A DNA stretch of 64,000 nucleotides from Amphibalanus amphitrite (GCF_019059575.1 NW_024881534.1:1306501-1370500); one strand, 5' to 3'. Shown: positions 48,915-63,763, counted from the first letter of the stretch. The notes: generated by a model from the letters alone, not told the origin. Numbers and translations are program-made.

Positions 48915-51900
48915 CGACACTATTTCTTTTCCATGGGTGTAGCCGCAGACGGAACCGGCCGACGATGTCATAGACGTCACTTCAACGTTGTAGAGTTCGT
49001 TTTACACCTGCCGGATTTGGTGTGCTGCCATATGGGGCCGGTCACGCTGCTTCCGTGATATCTCAATGGGCGTTGGTGCGCCCGACACTTTGGACGGTGG
49101 CGATGTTAGGTGGGTGTGACCCGCACCAAATCCGCCTGCTGTTATGAAGGAGTCAATGTGACAGGCGGAGAGTTGTAGTCATCTGTTATTGGTGAGGGCG
49201 TGGGATGACAGTGCTGATTTGGGAAGGGAGGAGGAGTGAAGCGGAAATGGAGATGGAGAAAAGGACAGTCGAAGATAGAAAAATATAAATTTAAACCACA
49301 GTTTGCCAAAAAAAAAAACGTCAGGAAATGGAATGATCGTATAATCAGGATGGGACAAATATCTAAAAAAAAGTTATCAAAAGCCGCCTTACTCACCTTC
49401 ACATTAGTGCACTCCAACAGGCGAACCTACACGTTTACACAGCAATCAGCGGTCTCTGAGACAACAACTACACCACTAAGAGCTCATCAGTGAGTCTGAG
49501 CTGGAATGGCGCCAGGCATTCCTCACCGTCATTCATCAGGACGTCCCCACTTCCTCATCACCATTCTTCTACCCTCCCCACCCTCCCCAGTGCCACGCCC
49601 CGTCCTCCCACGCTGGACCGTACTCCGTGCCAGGAGCATTTGGCCCCGGCGGGACACCATGACAAGGTCAGTGCGATACAACACTCTCCGACAGCCGGTT
49701 GGACGGCTTCTGGCGTGGGTGGGTGTACGCGGAATCCCCTGGCGCTGCTGAAGGCGAGGACGGAGCGGATGCCGCTCGGGCTGATGTAGTGGGTCCGTCA
49801 CGGGTCAGGGAGATCGGTCAGGACATGCGCCATCCGTCATCGGGAGTCTGAGCAGCGCCGGCCAATCCGTCAGCTGTCAGCAGTCAACAGCGGACCGCCC
49901 GCGGCGAGGCTGCTGGAGCTGGCGGAGCCGACACCGTGTCGTGAGTTATATACGGTATAGAAAGGGAGGTTGTGAGTTATGCGAGGTTGTGAGCTGGCCC
50001 AACTGCTGGTGAAGAGGGCAGGTGGCAGCTCATGGTACTTGACAGGACAGTCATGAGGCGACAAAATACATCCAGTGGAATTATAACTACTGCAGTTACT
50101 TGTCGGATAGAATCACGACACTCAGATGCAGTCAAGGATGCAGGAGGGTGTGGTCGGGTCCAGCCACGATCTGTGAGATCAGTCGCATGAGATGTTTGGT
50201 GAATGACAGCCAGACTTGCTTTAGAACAGGGGCAGGTGATACAGCCATGCAGATGAAAGTTTATGCATAGGCTTTGTAGGTATTTTCGAGCAGTCCATGA
50301 GATCTTACAAGCAATCAATGAACAATACTATCGAGATAAAGGATGGACCAACTTGGCATCAAGACAAGTTCCATTGAACTCTGTCACACCATGAGCGAGA
50401 TCGATGTTACCTTCCGATATGAAATTATTATTGCATTAATTATACCGTCAAATACTTAGAACACACCCTAACCGCAATCTAGCCATGACGTTCCAGACTG
50501 CATCTGTAGTCGGTCATAGCTTTTTAACACGACCTTCTCAATCAATAACCTCTGCAAAAACAGCCTGCCCAGCAATGTTTCAGTCATACCAGTGATTTAG
50601 AGCCTACTAATACTGACATTCTGAATCGGATTAGCCTGTAGAAATGGCCGGCCTGTGGTCACGTGCTGGGGCTATACGTGTCGACAAAAATTGGGAATTA
50701 TAGCGCCTTTGTGGGGAGGCGGTGTGGCAGTCAAGGATACAAGAGGTACAGCTGGTTCTATGGCCGGAGCAGGGCCCTCACATACCGGACAAGGCTTGAA
50801 CAGCTGCTGAGGCGGAAGTCGCTCGCATAATACATTGAAATGTTGATGCAATTATCTATGTTTTATTGCAGACGGGTCTGAATGTCATTCAATATGTATT
50901 ACGCAACGCAAATGTGAAAACTCGACACCCGGCTGTCACATTCAACAAAGGACACGACACATACTAACTGTAGCCGGAAGAGGACGAAACTTCAGAAGAC
51001 CGACTCCAGCCCTCAGTGAAACATATTCTTTTTCGAATGACCTGCCTATCTCTGATCACTTTGCTTTCAAATTGAAAGACATAAAAAGCATAAATCACTT
51101 ATGCCTTTAAATCCATGTGTATACCTTTCAATGCATTTCATGCTTATAAATGGAATAAATTCAAAAACAAAACAAAACGATGTAGATGCCACTTCTTTTA
51201 TGATGTTGCATTAAACGCAGCTGTCCCTGGCGAACTTCAACTTGTGGCATAACTAGTCTGCTGGCTTGGCCGGATCTTGCCGTACAGAGTGCATGACGCA
51301 AAAATATGTAAGCAAATAGACGGAGCGATAGTCAACATGCAACAGCTGACACTGGAAAGGCGGCGGCTTGAAAACCGGTGCCATTCTAACTGTGTAAGAC
51401 AATGGGCATTAGCTGGCCAGCTCACGCAAGAACCCAAGTTAAAGCTGCTAAAATAGCCCATCCTGAAGGATTGTCATGCATACCACAGATATAAAATGCA
51501 GCGTTTTAGCGCAGCTTAACGACCTTTCCATGCGGCGAATGAGCGCTCGCCACGTAGCGTGATCTGTGCGTGCGCGCACCAGCTGACCCGCCCTGACGCG
51601 GGGTCATTCTTCGCTCTGTGTCGGCACGCGACGGAAGCGCTTCCCGTCCGCCTCCCCGCCGCCTCCATGTCTTATGTATTGTTTTCATGAATGATGTGTT
51701 TTTTAGCGGTGCACGTTGCAATGTCGGCGTTGTACCTCACCCAAAGCCGGTTGGAGGGAAATACAACACCCTTTTACACTACACCGTCTTTGCAAGCGCA
51801 AAAGAGCAGCATGGAAATGGTATTACAAACAGCCAAGCTCTTCAAATGACCCATTCCCGATGCAAATTGGTGCAAACATTACTGGTGAGTCTGGCTATTC

Positions 51901-53379
51901 AGGACTATGAACGAAAATGAGTCCAAATATTCAAAACAATTGACAGTGATATAAAATATCAAAACTAGGAAAATACAATTGCAGTGTCTAAAGGTATTAA
52001 CCACACAAGTGAAAATGTATCTTGCCCTTCCTTTATCAAATTCTTCTTTGCGGATGCAAATATTGACACGCTGCTGCTGAACTATTAATAACAAGCACTA
52101 CCATCACTAAGCCGGGAATTTTCATCGTAAAATAAATTAACAACTTTTAGCTAGCAGAATATGTACAATTCAGACGATTAATGTAAATGAGTGATTACCA
52201 TATATTTCAGTAATAAATGGCAAGCAATATAACTATGTTTCAATTACCACGTCATAGGTAGGTACGTTTGTTCCGTCACTTTTCAAACCAGCTACAACGT
52301 TTTTTGATCGGTCGAAATGGTAACAATTTTATAAAGCCCTTATGTGGTTTGTAGACCATCATAACTATGAATTCAGTTGATGAAAATCCTGGAGGAACGG
52401 GATGCTGCACGATGAAGATTGAATATGTTACGATGTTTTCTGGATTTGGCTGTAAAAAAACGACTTGCATTAAAGGCCCCATGTTTCAGTTTGCTGAGAT
52501 ACGGCGGTGCCCACAACACTGGACACTATAAAGTGGACCCCAAATCAAAGAGGACATCTCAAGGTTGTGCCGGCATCCGTACCAGCCGAATGTCGCCTCC
52601 AATCGGGCGTTACACAGTCAAAATTTATGACCCATGAGGCATTCCAGACTAAAATTTAGGCCACCGCCACATCTGTGCCGTGCTATCATACAGTGCAAAT
52701 CACTTCTCTGGCCCGGCCCAAATGGTCCTAACTACTTCTGAACGACAGTCAGCCATTGCGACAAGCTCCTTCTTCGAAATGGATACGTTCTTCAGAGATA
52801 TCACCCATCGGGGGGCCCGTTTACAGCTGCGACGTAGACATAAATTGCCGCCACCACCCGCCCTCCGCAGGCATTTACGACAAAATGGACCCGACCGATA
52901 AGGCGAGTTTTAATTGGAGTCACGAGAGAGCAGATGTGATCGCGGCGCCCGGGGCCGACTCCACAGACTCCGCTCGGCCTCCCGCGTGACTCAGCGAGGA
53001 CTCGGCGACTCTGGCAGGCTCCCGCAGCAGAGCAGCTGGGGCTAATTAAGTCAACGGCGACCGACGAGTGTTGTTGTCCATTGCGATTGATCAGATACAC
53101 CTATCGTGTCCACTTGTGCTGAGTGCATTGGAAAAGTTCAGATAATGTAACATGGAGAAAGTTGCAACGAATTAAATATTTATCACTAAAAAAATAGCCG
53201 CCGAGCCAACGGGCAGATGGCGCTTAGAAATATGTACGGAGGAGGCAATTGGAAAGGAAAACAAAATTTTATAGACTCAAAAACCTATCTTATATCTCGG
53301 AAACATCTGTATTGTGCTTTGTCCCGGTTCGTAATAGAAATAACCCCTGAACGAAGCATGGACCCCTTTTTCAGCGTCT
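48915..53379. other. Non-coding stretch
   Basis: Several short GC-rich patches (49500-49930, 51530-51660, 52840-53030). No gene, RNA or transposon that I can support. Confidence 0.45.
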
Positions 53380-54574
53380 TTAACCCGCGCCCTGCTGGGG
53401 GGGGGTGTTTGAACACCCCCCTTGTGGTTTTTCGCGAATATCTCAAAAACGGCGGCGCGGAGCGCCGCCGTTTTTGGTACACCTTATCATACATCAATTC
53501 TACACATGTTGTAAAAATTTCAGACCAAGGTCATTCAAGGTCAGGTCACCAGGTCACTTGAAGTGACCTCACCTCATAAAAAGTTTCAATGTCTGTCATA
53601 GCTACACCGAGTGACCGATCGCTTTGAAACTTTCAGCGATTGCTAAGAGCAATAGCATGTACAAAATGTATATCTCAGAATTTTGATATCGATGACCTAA
53701 GGTCAGGTCAATTTTGCGATCTCCCCATTATAAGTCAATGGGAGAAAATTGAAATGCGCCTCTTTTGGATGAAAGACATTATAAACACTCCCAAACACCG
53801 AATTACAAGTGGTTTAGACACACTGAACTTGAAAATGGTGTCCGTGACCCTTGTTTATGCCCTGAGGTCATCTTAGGTCACGAATGGTATCTAACAGTTT
53901 TTCGCAAATAGCTTTTGATAGAGGCATGCTAGAGCGATGAAAACGGCTTAGATGTGTTCAGCTCGACGATACGGATCGAATGATATGCAACACGACCCTT
54001 TCCGGTCAGGTCATGACCTTGACCTGAGGTCAAATTTTCAAGTTGACCTTTCAAGGTCAAGTTATAGTTCATTCGATGCGTCTTGACGAGAGGAACACGA
54101 TGCCGGTAAAAGTAAGCTTGTACGAGGCTTGGGTCAAAAGTTATTGCAGAAAAACTGTTTTTGAAAAAATCGGCTATTTTTGCAGTTTTTGCCCCCTGCA
54201 GGCAAAACCGCTGACGTTAGGTCAAATCTGAGAGAATTACTCAGAAAGGGCGTTAATAGGGCTATCGAATGCGCTTTTCCGCGGCGCTGTAGCTCTATTG
54301 GTTCCCGAGTTATGCGTTGGCTTCTTGGAAATTTTCGACATTCGACCTGGAAATTGGCGAAATTTTGCCTTCAATGACCTCTGGTGACCTGACCTTTGAC
54401 CTGACCAAAAAATTGACCGAAGTGATTTCGTCATTATTTTTTACGCTCTTTCGAACGCCGCCTTCCGCGTATCGCTACGTGGCCCAGGAGCCGAGTTACA
54501 AGGGGGGGTGTTCAAACACCCCCCCCCCCCAGCAGGGCGTGGAAATCCAGGGCCCCCAGCAGGGCGCGGGTTAA
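53380..54574. mobile_element. TTAA-flanked transposon, copy E
   Basis: TTAA at 53380-53383 and 54571-54574. The ends are CCCGCGCCCTGCTGGGGG and its complement. Hairpins G-run/tgtttgaaca/C-run lie at both ends (about 53396-53421 and 54501-54530). The right end carries an extra partial terminus (CCCCAGCAGGGCG twice). AGGTCA/TGACCT words are dense at 53525-53580 and 53985-54065, and the TCGAATGATATGC core is at about 53975-54085, as in B and D. No transposase. Confidence 0.82.
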
Positions 54575-57500
54575 GGAAGTGAGTGCCCAGCCCGCTTCGC
54601 CCCTCACTTCCCCTATCCTCCGGCGCGGCGGCCCCACCCGACCGCGTGCGCCCACCCCTCACCCCTCCCAGTCGACCCCACCCCAGCCCTCCCCCGGCGG
54701 GCCGGCGGGGCGGGACGGGCCGGACGGTTGGCCTGTTGCCAGCACACCCCACGCTCTTCGCTCTCCAATCGATGTCGTTGTCGCTGGACCATAGCGTGCA
54801 GTTTCGTTCGGAGGTCGATTACGAATACAAGGCGGCCATGCAGCATTGGCTGCACGCTGTGGCACATCGGTCGACAAACAGTGCTCGCTAAACAGTGGCC
54901 GGTGCCCACACAGGACATTCACTGGAATGGGGATGGACGGCCACCGCCGCGCTCAGCAGCGCCTGGACGTGTCATCAATGGAACCCCGGCTGTGCGGTCC
55001 CCGACCGAAGGGCACCGTTCGCTGGTCACCGGTTCGGCCGATCACGGTTACATCAGCCCTCACCGAGGTCCCTGGGCACTGTTCTCGTAACTATGACTGT
55101 GCAGCTCGCTCTACGAAATATAAGTTGCTTATTTACTATCAGACCCAATTCATTTGTGTTTGCGGATGCCGGCATGTCATGTCTTAGATAGCATAAGCAT
55201 GTTCTCTATTATATGCTGCCATCGATTTTTTTTCGGTAATGAGCAGGCAAATTCATTGTTTAACAGCTCCTTTTCTCTTTTCGCTCAACAATGCATATTG
55301 CATAACACATAGCCACTAGGGTTCAACACCTCGCTGCAAAAGTCCACGTGCTGGTGGCCTTCTGCAGTAATCATATCGAATCAGAGATATGATTCGTTTC
55401 ATAGTTTTGTGTTACAGCACCCACATTACCGAGGTGTAACATCATATTTAATACTGAGCTACTTACACCTTTTTATGTATACCTTTCGATAAATGAACCG
55501 AACGTTTAGACTTCTCAGTAATCTAAATGGACATTGCAGTTCATTGCAAAAATGCAACTTGAGTAGGTAACAATAACTTGTGGCTCATAGCCAAAATCAA
55601 TTTAACGCTTGATGCGTGCCGTCTGTGACCCAGACGTTACAAACGTTGGGGTGGTCATCTGGAAAATGACCAGACCACAAAAAGCGCCCTTAGCGCCACA
55701 CTCAACATTGCGTGACCTTCCTCGGAAGCCTCTTCAATAGCCGTCCCACTGACCGGTAATCGCTGGGGACGCATCGCCGCGCCTTTCGTCAGTCGCGTCC
55801 ACCGCCAGGCCAGCCGACCTCCACATATCGTCCGGACGTCTCAGGAGACCGGAGTTCATCACTGCCACCCTAGCCCTTCCTCCCATCCCCCAATCCCCCT
55901 AAAACGTCAGCTCGACGTCACGGCGATGTGAGCATCGTGACGATGCTTTCCTTCCGTCTCGCTCCGTGCCAACCCGCCGCTACCGTCTGAGTCGGCGGGC
56001 GGCGTCCCACCATCGCTGGCGACGCGTCCCACCGTCGCTGGCGACGCGACACCTGTCGTCCGCGCCGCCGGCCATCTGCCGACGTCGCTCTGTGCCACTG
56101 TCGGCAACGACGGTCGGTGCACGCGTCGGCGCCGGCGCCTGAGGGTGCACGCTGCACCAGCGGTGTGGGGAGGGGAGGGAGAGAGTTGTAGCATTGCGCC
56201 GGGGGTGGAACGGCACGAGACGGACAGGGTAGCGAACCAGGAGCCGGCCGATCGATGAAGAGGGTGATAGAGGGAGGGGAGGGTTGATGGGTCATGATGA
56301 AACTCACCCCTGCAGGGTGATGGCCTGTCGTGGAACGTGACAGGCAGGCTGTGATGAAACACGGCTCGTGGCACGCGCGAACTGGTGGAGGAGTGTGTTG
56401 GCTCGGGGTGGCTTTGTGTTGGCTGTACAGCCCACTACGTAAGCACTAAGCATGAATACGGCACGGTTTGGGTTGGATGCAGTTTGTGATTGACAATGAC
56501 AATACAATTTGCAGAATGCTGCAGAGCTAACATGTTGCATTTGCACCATGCAGCAAAATGATTCATGATTAAAATGCTTAGTGGTCAGCCACATTGTGCA
56601 AACCAGAAACAAAGAGTGACATTAAGCTCACAAAAGAGCTAATATAAATGCGTTCGTGGCCGTTTCTTGAATATCAAAGGCCTCGTATATAACAAATAAA
56701 AATGTCGGCAAACATGTGACTTCTGTCATGAAAAATTGGTTCAAATCGAGCAAGATCGATGCTAAGGCCTATTGTTCAGGACAAAGTCTGTCGAAATGGG
56801 TCCGCTGTCGCTACTGGATGGCCCGATGACTGACATGATACGGTCGATTGAAATGCGTACAAAACGTCGGCCTGTGACGCGCAGAAGGTTATCTCCAGAA
56901 CGCACAGATAATGCGATGACTTACTGTGTTGTGTGTATGATTTATAAAATGAATCAGGTTGAAGTCAAAATGCAACTGCAGGAATTATTGGAAGTCATGT
57001 ATCGTTGCCTATGAATGGGCATTGAACGGGTGCCGGTATTTGTGGGTGTCAATTTCAGTGTCAATATCAGTTCTCCAATATCCCACTAGCACCGACACAC
57101 TAGCTGGCTTATGTTTCACAGCAGGCCACGGGAGTCACGGGCTAGGCCGGCTCACATGGGTCGGAATCGCCGGCTCACTCGGCATACCAATCGTCCATGG
57201 AAGGTCGCCGCTCGTCCGACGGGATCCCAAGGATGTTGAGTTCACATATTACAGATCTCTCAGTGATTCTCACCATTCCGACTGGGCTCAGAGACGGACA
57301 AATCCCATCACCGATCGACAGTAAACTGCGGGTGCAGACTGCGGTATAACCATTTCTCTGCACGGCGCCATGTGCGCTTGGAGCACCAGAGAACCAGACG
57401 AGAACAGAATGGACTCCGGCGGCGGCGGTAGCGGTGGAACAGCCAGCAGCAGCCAGTTGCTAGGAGTGACTGCTGGTGCAACGACCGTTCGGCCGCCGGG

Positions 57501-59373
57501 GCAGGTTCGCCGGGCGTGCCTCCTCCGCGGTTCCGCCGCCGCCCACCGCCTACCGCCCACCGCCCACCGCCCGCACCGCCCTCACAGCCGCCCTCGGGGC
57601 CGCCTCCCACACCGCTAGCAAACGGCAACAAAACCCAAACATACCGTGCCGCCGTGCATGCTAGACCACCACGCGAGCAGCAAACGCGAACTGACGTAAA
57701 GAGTGGGACTTGTGCAGCGCTGGAGCGAGATGTGAGCGTGATTTTTACTGCGAGCAGACTGGATTTGATGTGGTTTGGTCTGGGTTGGACCCCGAGCGGG
57801 TTCGATGTTTCGACCGTGATTCGCTGTACGTCCCGCAGCTCATGCAACACTGTGGAACACCATGGAGACATCACTCATGTCCTGGGGGTGTTTAAAGATC
57901 GAGAAGATTAAATATGCATGCGACTGATGAGGTTGCAGGGTCCATCCTCCCTACCCCGGTCACGAAACACCTGCACTGGAAGCAGCCCTAAAATGAGCCA
58001 GCTCAGGGAGCGGCACCACTTCTCTGGCCCTCCAGGAAATTCACGGCAGTAAAACAGCTCAACCGGCTCACTATCAACCAGGAAGTCTGTTGCACGGCAC
58101 AGCTGCTAGACAACGCCGGCACGTAGATTACTAATCGTTGACGATATCGCGTGGATGACGACAAAAGTCCAGTTTAGGCCGCAATGCTGTATGTATGTAC
58201 GGAACGTGGCGCCCGAGAACACAGGCAAACTCATCCACCCCCGATAACTTGTTGGGAAAATGATGCAGGAGTCTATCACCGTACCTTAGGTAAGCAGACC
58301 GCCATACTGGTCAAACAACGACGGAACGCGTGCCGGCCTGTTCAGAGACATAAGTGCGCATGAATGCACACACCACGTTACTTTGTGTCAATGGGTAAAG
58401 TCGATTGGCATACAAAGCTTCATCGATCCATGTGGAAACCAGAAAGCAGCTTGAATGCCCTTTGCTATGCATCGGAACAATGGTGCGGAGCCGCACAAAA
58501 ACGTATCGATGAAATTCGTAGCAATTGACTAACGCATCTGTAAAGCTACGTCATTTCTTACATGGTAAGCCCATCGTCCCATGTGGCATATCGCTTCTCA
58601 GTCACATCAAATGCACTAGATCAATTAATCCAGCCATTCGATAGATATATGAATATCTCCACATTAAATTCAATGTAGATACGTTACTCATATCTCGAAT
58701 GCATATTCAGCACTCATTTTGAAAAGCAACTCTCAGAGACCATTTAGGAGCTGTCAAGACTCAAGAAGCACACATCCATTTCAGACCAGTGACGTCACAG
58801 CATATCAAGCGTGTCACTCATCAGGGCGTACACGAACATACGAAATTGTCGGCCCACAATATCACCCAGCATAAACATTGGTCACTATCAAACAAAACAA
58901 TGTCAGAGGCCCTGGTCCATGTCAGCTCCGACCCAGTGTGTATTCGGAGCTGGGTAGAACTGTTTATGGAGAGCCGGGGTTACGGGTCGTGACTGAGAAA
59001 AACGTGTGAAATGTCGGCTGAAGAAGGTTGACGCATGATCTGCACTTGTCCCCACAAATAGGTGTAAGGAATGCTATTTTGCCAGTCTCTTTGACATAGT
59101 TTCAATAGTCACGAGAAAAAGGCCGTTGAATGACAAAGCGTGAGGATAAATGTGAGTGTGAGCTGAGAGGTTTGAAGCATTTTTTTCTAGCGTGATTTTA
59201 AAATGACGGAACTAAAACGAATAAAGGAAGACAATGACTACAACCAACAGTTTGCTTTTAATATCAACATTATCGTACTTTTTCGGAAATGAGTACATTT
59301 TACGATACTAAAGTTTTCATGATTTAGCTGCCTTACTTCCATTGAACACAAAAACATTAGGTTATGGCCGCGG
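54575..59373. other. Non-coding stretch with GC-rich patches
   Basis: C-rich strip at 54590-54720. A 22-bp tandem pair, GTCCCACCRTCGCTGGCGAC, starts at 56004 and 56026. A GC-rich patch at 57360-57660 has a plus-strand frame (MDSGGGGSGG...) that I do not recognise. One CRE at 58790-58797. Confidence 0.45.
58790..58797. promoter_or_regulatory. CRE site
   Basis: A single perfect TGACGTCA. It is the CRE nearest upstream-to-downstream from the right exon, about 5 kb into the presumed intron. Confidence 0.35.
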
Positions 59374-60294
59374 TTAACCCTCGCCCGCACATGCCATTTT
59401 CCCATCCTAGAACGCACATGGGGGGGGGGGGGTTGCCACCCCCCCCGCGCCATTTCGTTCCTGTTGGAGATAGAGCTTAGCAGTAAAGACCAAAAAGATT
59501 CTTTGGGAAGAGACGAATCCAATGATACCCAGTTTTACCTTCTCAGGTCAGTCATTGACCTTCCAGGTCAGGTCAAACTAAAAAATGTTGCTGTTTTGGG
59601 TCAACGTTGGATATCAAGTGTGCTGCTTATCAAATACCGATGACGATGCTGTTTTCTGGTGCCAAGCCAGCTAGAACCTCTTTGTCACACTACCCGACCA
59701 GAACTTTGCTGCTGAGGTCATTTCAGGTCAAGTTAGGTCAAGGTCAATTATATGTGTTTGTATGTCTGTGTGTGTCTGTGTGTATACTGATGTGTGCACC
59801 GATTGTTTTTTGGGTCTATATTACATGAAATCATGATCTGAGAAGCTTTTACCAAAAATGCAGTCAAAAAACTTCAAAAAAAGTAAATTCAGCTAGCCTA
59901 AAACGCAATTATCTTAGATGACCTAGGTTGACCTTGACCCTGACCTTGACCCCTGTACATCGTCGAACAACATGTTCCATGATAGGTGGGAGTTAAGACT
60001 GGCAAAAAAAGGCGGAAATCAGGGTGTCAAAAGCTCATAAGGCCCATGGCAAACGCAAGATGTTGAGAATTGGCCATTTGGGTCATGACATGACCTGAAA
60101 AACAAGGTCACATCTCCGAAACCAAAAATCACAGAAACTTGAAATTTTCAGTGGACATCAAGAAAGGATAGAGGAGCAGCTATACGAAAAATCAGCCTTC
60201 TAGCTCTAAAAATGTTGAGTGCAGAGCAGAAAGACTACCTGGGGGGGGGGGGGGGTGGCAACCCCCCCCCCCCCCATGTGCGGGCGAGGGTTAA
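59374..60294. mobile_element. TTAA-flanked transposon, copy F
   Basis: TTAA at 59374-59377 and 60291-60294. The ends are CCCTCGCCCGCACATG and its complement. A second CGCACATGGGGG word precedes the left G-run. Hairpins with ttgcca/tggcaa loops lie at both ends. The left interior matches copy A (AATGATACCCA... GACCTTCCAGGTCAGGTCA). A short (TG)n run lies at 59753-59800. No transposase. Confidence 0.82.
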
Positions 60295-62349
60295 TTAATG
60301 CATTATATAATGGGCTTTGGACATGAGGATTTCGATTCAGCATGATTCAGCTTATATAACTAAGTCAGAAGATGTTGCGTGGCTTTATAGATAGATAACT
60401 TTTTACAGGACGAAGAGTTCCTGGTTAAATTTAGCATAAATAAGAATTTCGGTTTCAACTTCTAGGCATCTTTATTGTTATTCAAGTGCATTTTTACTGA
60501 TCTTGCCTATACGCTAAAACTGATCACACTAATCACTTTGTAGTCCCATAGCATATCAAAGAGGATCCGCGCCAGACCTGTCCTTTCTCTCCCGCTCCTG
60601 CCCTAAACAAGTCGTCGTGTCAAATCATTGTCGTAAGATAAACATTTCATGCTTTGATATACCCTATACCACGTAAAACATCTCACTGAGTGGGGGAAAA
60701 AGCCGGAGGTGAAAAGCTGACCAGAGCTGAGGTAATTTATTTGAGGCCTTTTTTGGACACATCCGTGGTAAATGGACGACTGAAACTAATGACAGCTGGC
60801 GACGGAGGAGACGCTAAATAATTCGTCAGCTCAGCTTCGACGATATAGGATCGATTTGACGTATGGCACCATTTGTACTGAAAACAGCATCGCCAATCCC
60901 GCCCAACAAGGCCGTAGCTTAGCCAAGAAGAGCGCAGTTGCAGTCATATATGGGATGATCGCTGATATTTGGATAGATTGCAGCTCCAGGACGCCCTCGT
61001 AAATAGTGTTTATGGCTTCAGAATGCTGTCAACAGAAGATGATAGCGAAAACAATTTAGAGATGTCTGTTTTTTGTTTGTTTTATCGGTCATCCAGTATC
61101 ATTTGAGAACATAATAAATTGTGATCATGCAGTGATGATATTTGGGTTTCCATGTGCCGCACAGTAAAGATCATCGGCGCCGATATACCGCAACGCAATA
61201 ATTGACAAAACATGAATGAGCTGAATAAGTAAAAAAAAAAAAAAAAACTCAACTCGGCTGCAAATAGAAAGCAACTACATATGTACTTGCTAATACAAAA
61301 TACACAAATTCTTCAACAAATTCGGTTTCGGTATTCGGAGCACGCCATGTGACGCTCATTTCTGGCATTTGAAGCCAGCTACATGCAAAAGAAACTGGTT
61401 GAGAAACAAGCATGATTATCTCAAACCAATCCTTCCAAATGCGTGTCAAACGGCTCGAGCTCATGGCTCGATAACTAAACTGCATGCAGAACAGTATCAT
61501 TACAGCACTGAGCGGGCGCAACAACAGCCATAACCATCTTGAAGGCTGGTCGGCCGATCGTCTGGCCGGCTAACCTGCCGCACCTAGATCGATTTCGGAG
61601 CCATGAATTCGCGTTCCGGCACGTATGCCGGCCATTGTGGTCCATTGTGTATCCCCGCGCGGACCAGGCGCCGGTGGAGCGAGGATCACGGGCCGGCGGG
61701 GCGCGGACCACTCCTGTCCAGCCGTTTCGTGTCCTGGGCGGCTCGTTTCGGCAGCATTTCGGGCCGGCACGTCGTCACGTATGGGTGGGCTCTCCGGGGC
61801 GCGCGGCACTGACCCGACGCTGACCTGAATTCACTCCGGGCGGTGGCCGCGCCTGTGTTGCAGCGGCGCTACTCAGTGACCGGGCGTTCTTCGAGAATAT
61901 GGCAGGAACGGAGGCGCGGTATACGGTCCGAACGGCCGACTGCGCTGGCTGGAAGCTGTCATTGGGTCCTGTATTAGCCCTGCCTCTGATGTTCCCATGG
62001 TTGTGAGTAGATGGAGAAGGCTGTCTCGCCGACTGAATCGGTTCGAGGTAGTAGACGGATGGTAAAGGTTGTGATTTCTATGTAAATTTAATGTTCCATT
62101 AATTGAAATGGCATCAGAGTAGCGTTTCCTTCGATGCAATAAAATGTAAAGAATTAGTATCAGACGACTTGTTCAATTTCAACCTAGGCAGCGTAGCACG
62201 TACAAACAAAATATTACAAGCTCAGCAGGAGACGTTTAAGAGTAACCTTGTGTCCATGCCTTTATCCATACCGAATTGCAAATATCTGTGCTATCCGCGA
62301 GTCACCGATTTGTCTTCGCTACTGGTGCAGCGAACGTGATTGCGGACTC
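60295..62349. other. Non-coding stretch
   Basis: A-run at about 61231-61247 and a GC-rich patch at 61540-61900 with short unrecognised frames. Nothing else. Confidence 0.45.
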
Positions 62350-62919
62350 TCAGCAAGGCCAGATCTGGGGATATTTCATCAAGGCATCATTGCAGCTATA
62401 GTAGCAAACATAAGCCCATACGCTGAAAGATGTATTGCAAGCAGCTGCACAAGGTTGATGGGAGCTGCCCAGGAAGTTTTGTTTGTCAGGATATGATGGT
62501 CGCTTTGATCGATGTGAGCATTTTACGGACTTCATCCTTCGTGAGACAAATCGTATTACATCTCTGCGCTTACTGACATAGTTTTGGTTTGGGGGCTTTG
62601 GAATCTTCATTACAATGTGGTGTTCGTGTGGCTTTTGCAGAAGCTCAGCAGACTTGCAGACAATGTCAAATGAACGCGGAATAGTTGCTTGAAGCATTCG
62701 AAACATCCCAAAACAGCACACAAAAAAAAACTGGCACAGAATGTGAGTGTCCTGCATAACCAGCAAAAGAACAGATGATTTTGAGTAAAAAAAAAGACAT
62801 GAATGGATGATAATTGTGGTACTTGTGCTGTGCCTACTGCCAACCACAGCGACTACATTCCTCTTATACAAAATAGAAAAACACAATTCTAACGAACAGT
62901 GTTTGTCTATTTCAAACAA
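62350..62919 (-). other. Unrecognised 189-codon open frame
   Basis: A minus-strand frame with many Cys, Ser, Phe and basic residues and no domain I can name. It is long for this composition, so it may be a decayed element ORF or chance. No splice sites or start context support it. Confidence 0.15.
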
Positions 62920-63763
62920 CCTGCGGTTATGCGTTAACGCATCTGATCAGTAATCTAAATGTTCTTCTTTTTCGTCTTTGGAAACTTTATCTGGCAAAAA
63001 AAAAAAACAGTAAGAATTCAATTAAAAATCCACCCCGAATTCGCTAGTTTATCTCAACTCTTTCCATTGTTTACATCACAGATAGGCATGCCACAATCTT
63101 TCCATTAAGCTGGCCAGCCTTCAAACCGTTATCCAAACCCTTCCACCAACAATGCAAACCCATCTACCCAAACAAAGAACCATATCCGTACCTACATACG
63201 GTCTCACCGTCTGACCAATACACATAACAGAGCCCTCTCTCCCCATTTCATGAGCTCATCTGCCTGCCTTGCACGTTTCATCCCATAACCCAGTGTACAT
63301 ACTCAGAGCCGTCTCCTCAGAGCAGGGGCCCGCCTCCCCAGTATACGTGTCCGTTTTCCCATCAGCCACACCGGTCTGTCCATGTCTCCAGGGACCCTGC
63401 CCGGTCGGCGGCCCTCCCCCTGAGCAACTGACGTGTCTGCTGGCCTAGCCAGACGACCGTTAGATAGACGGGAGATTACCAGACAATCAGTCCAGCCCCG
63501 CCGCCGGCCGACCGAGGTCATCGCGCCGATCCAGAGGTCACGCGAGGTCACCAGGGGTCACCAGAGATCGGGCGGGGTCAGGTTGAAATTCCAGTTTGCG
63601 GTTGGATGAGATTCCTCCATGTGACGGGCTCTTGTTTTAGAGCTGATAACAACCCCCAGCCTCTCCCCTCCCTGACAAACAAGCACGTGGGGGAGCACGT
63701 GCGTGACCGCCATCGGACGCGACACGGCGGCGCGTCACGCAGGGCGTCACGTGCGTTACGTAC
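62920..63763. other. Presumed intron next to the right exon
   Basis: C-rich sequence with a few AGGTCA-type words at 63515-63580. No gene recognised. Confidence 0.4.

Noticed and set aside
57308-57874. 188-codon minus-strand frame and overlapping plus-strand Pro/Gly-rich frames
   Set aside because: They come from a GC-rich, CCG/CAC-repetitive patch open in many frames. No recognisable protein and no convincing donor.
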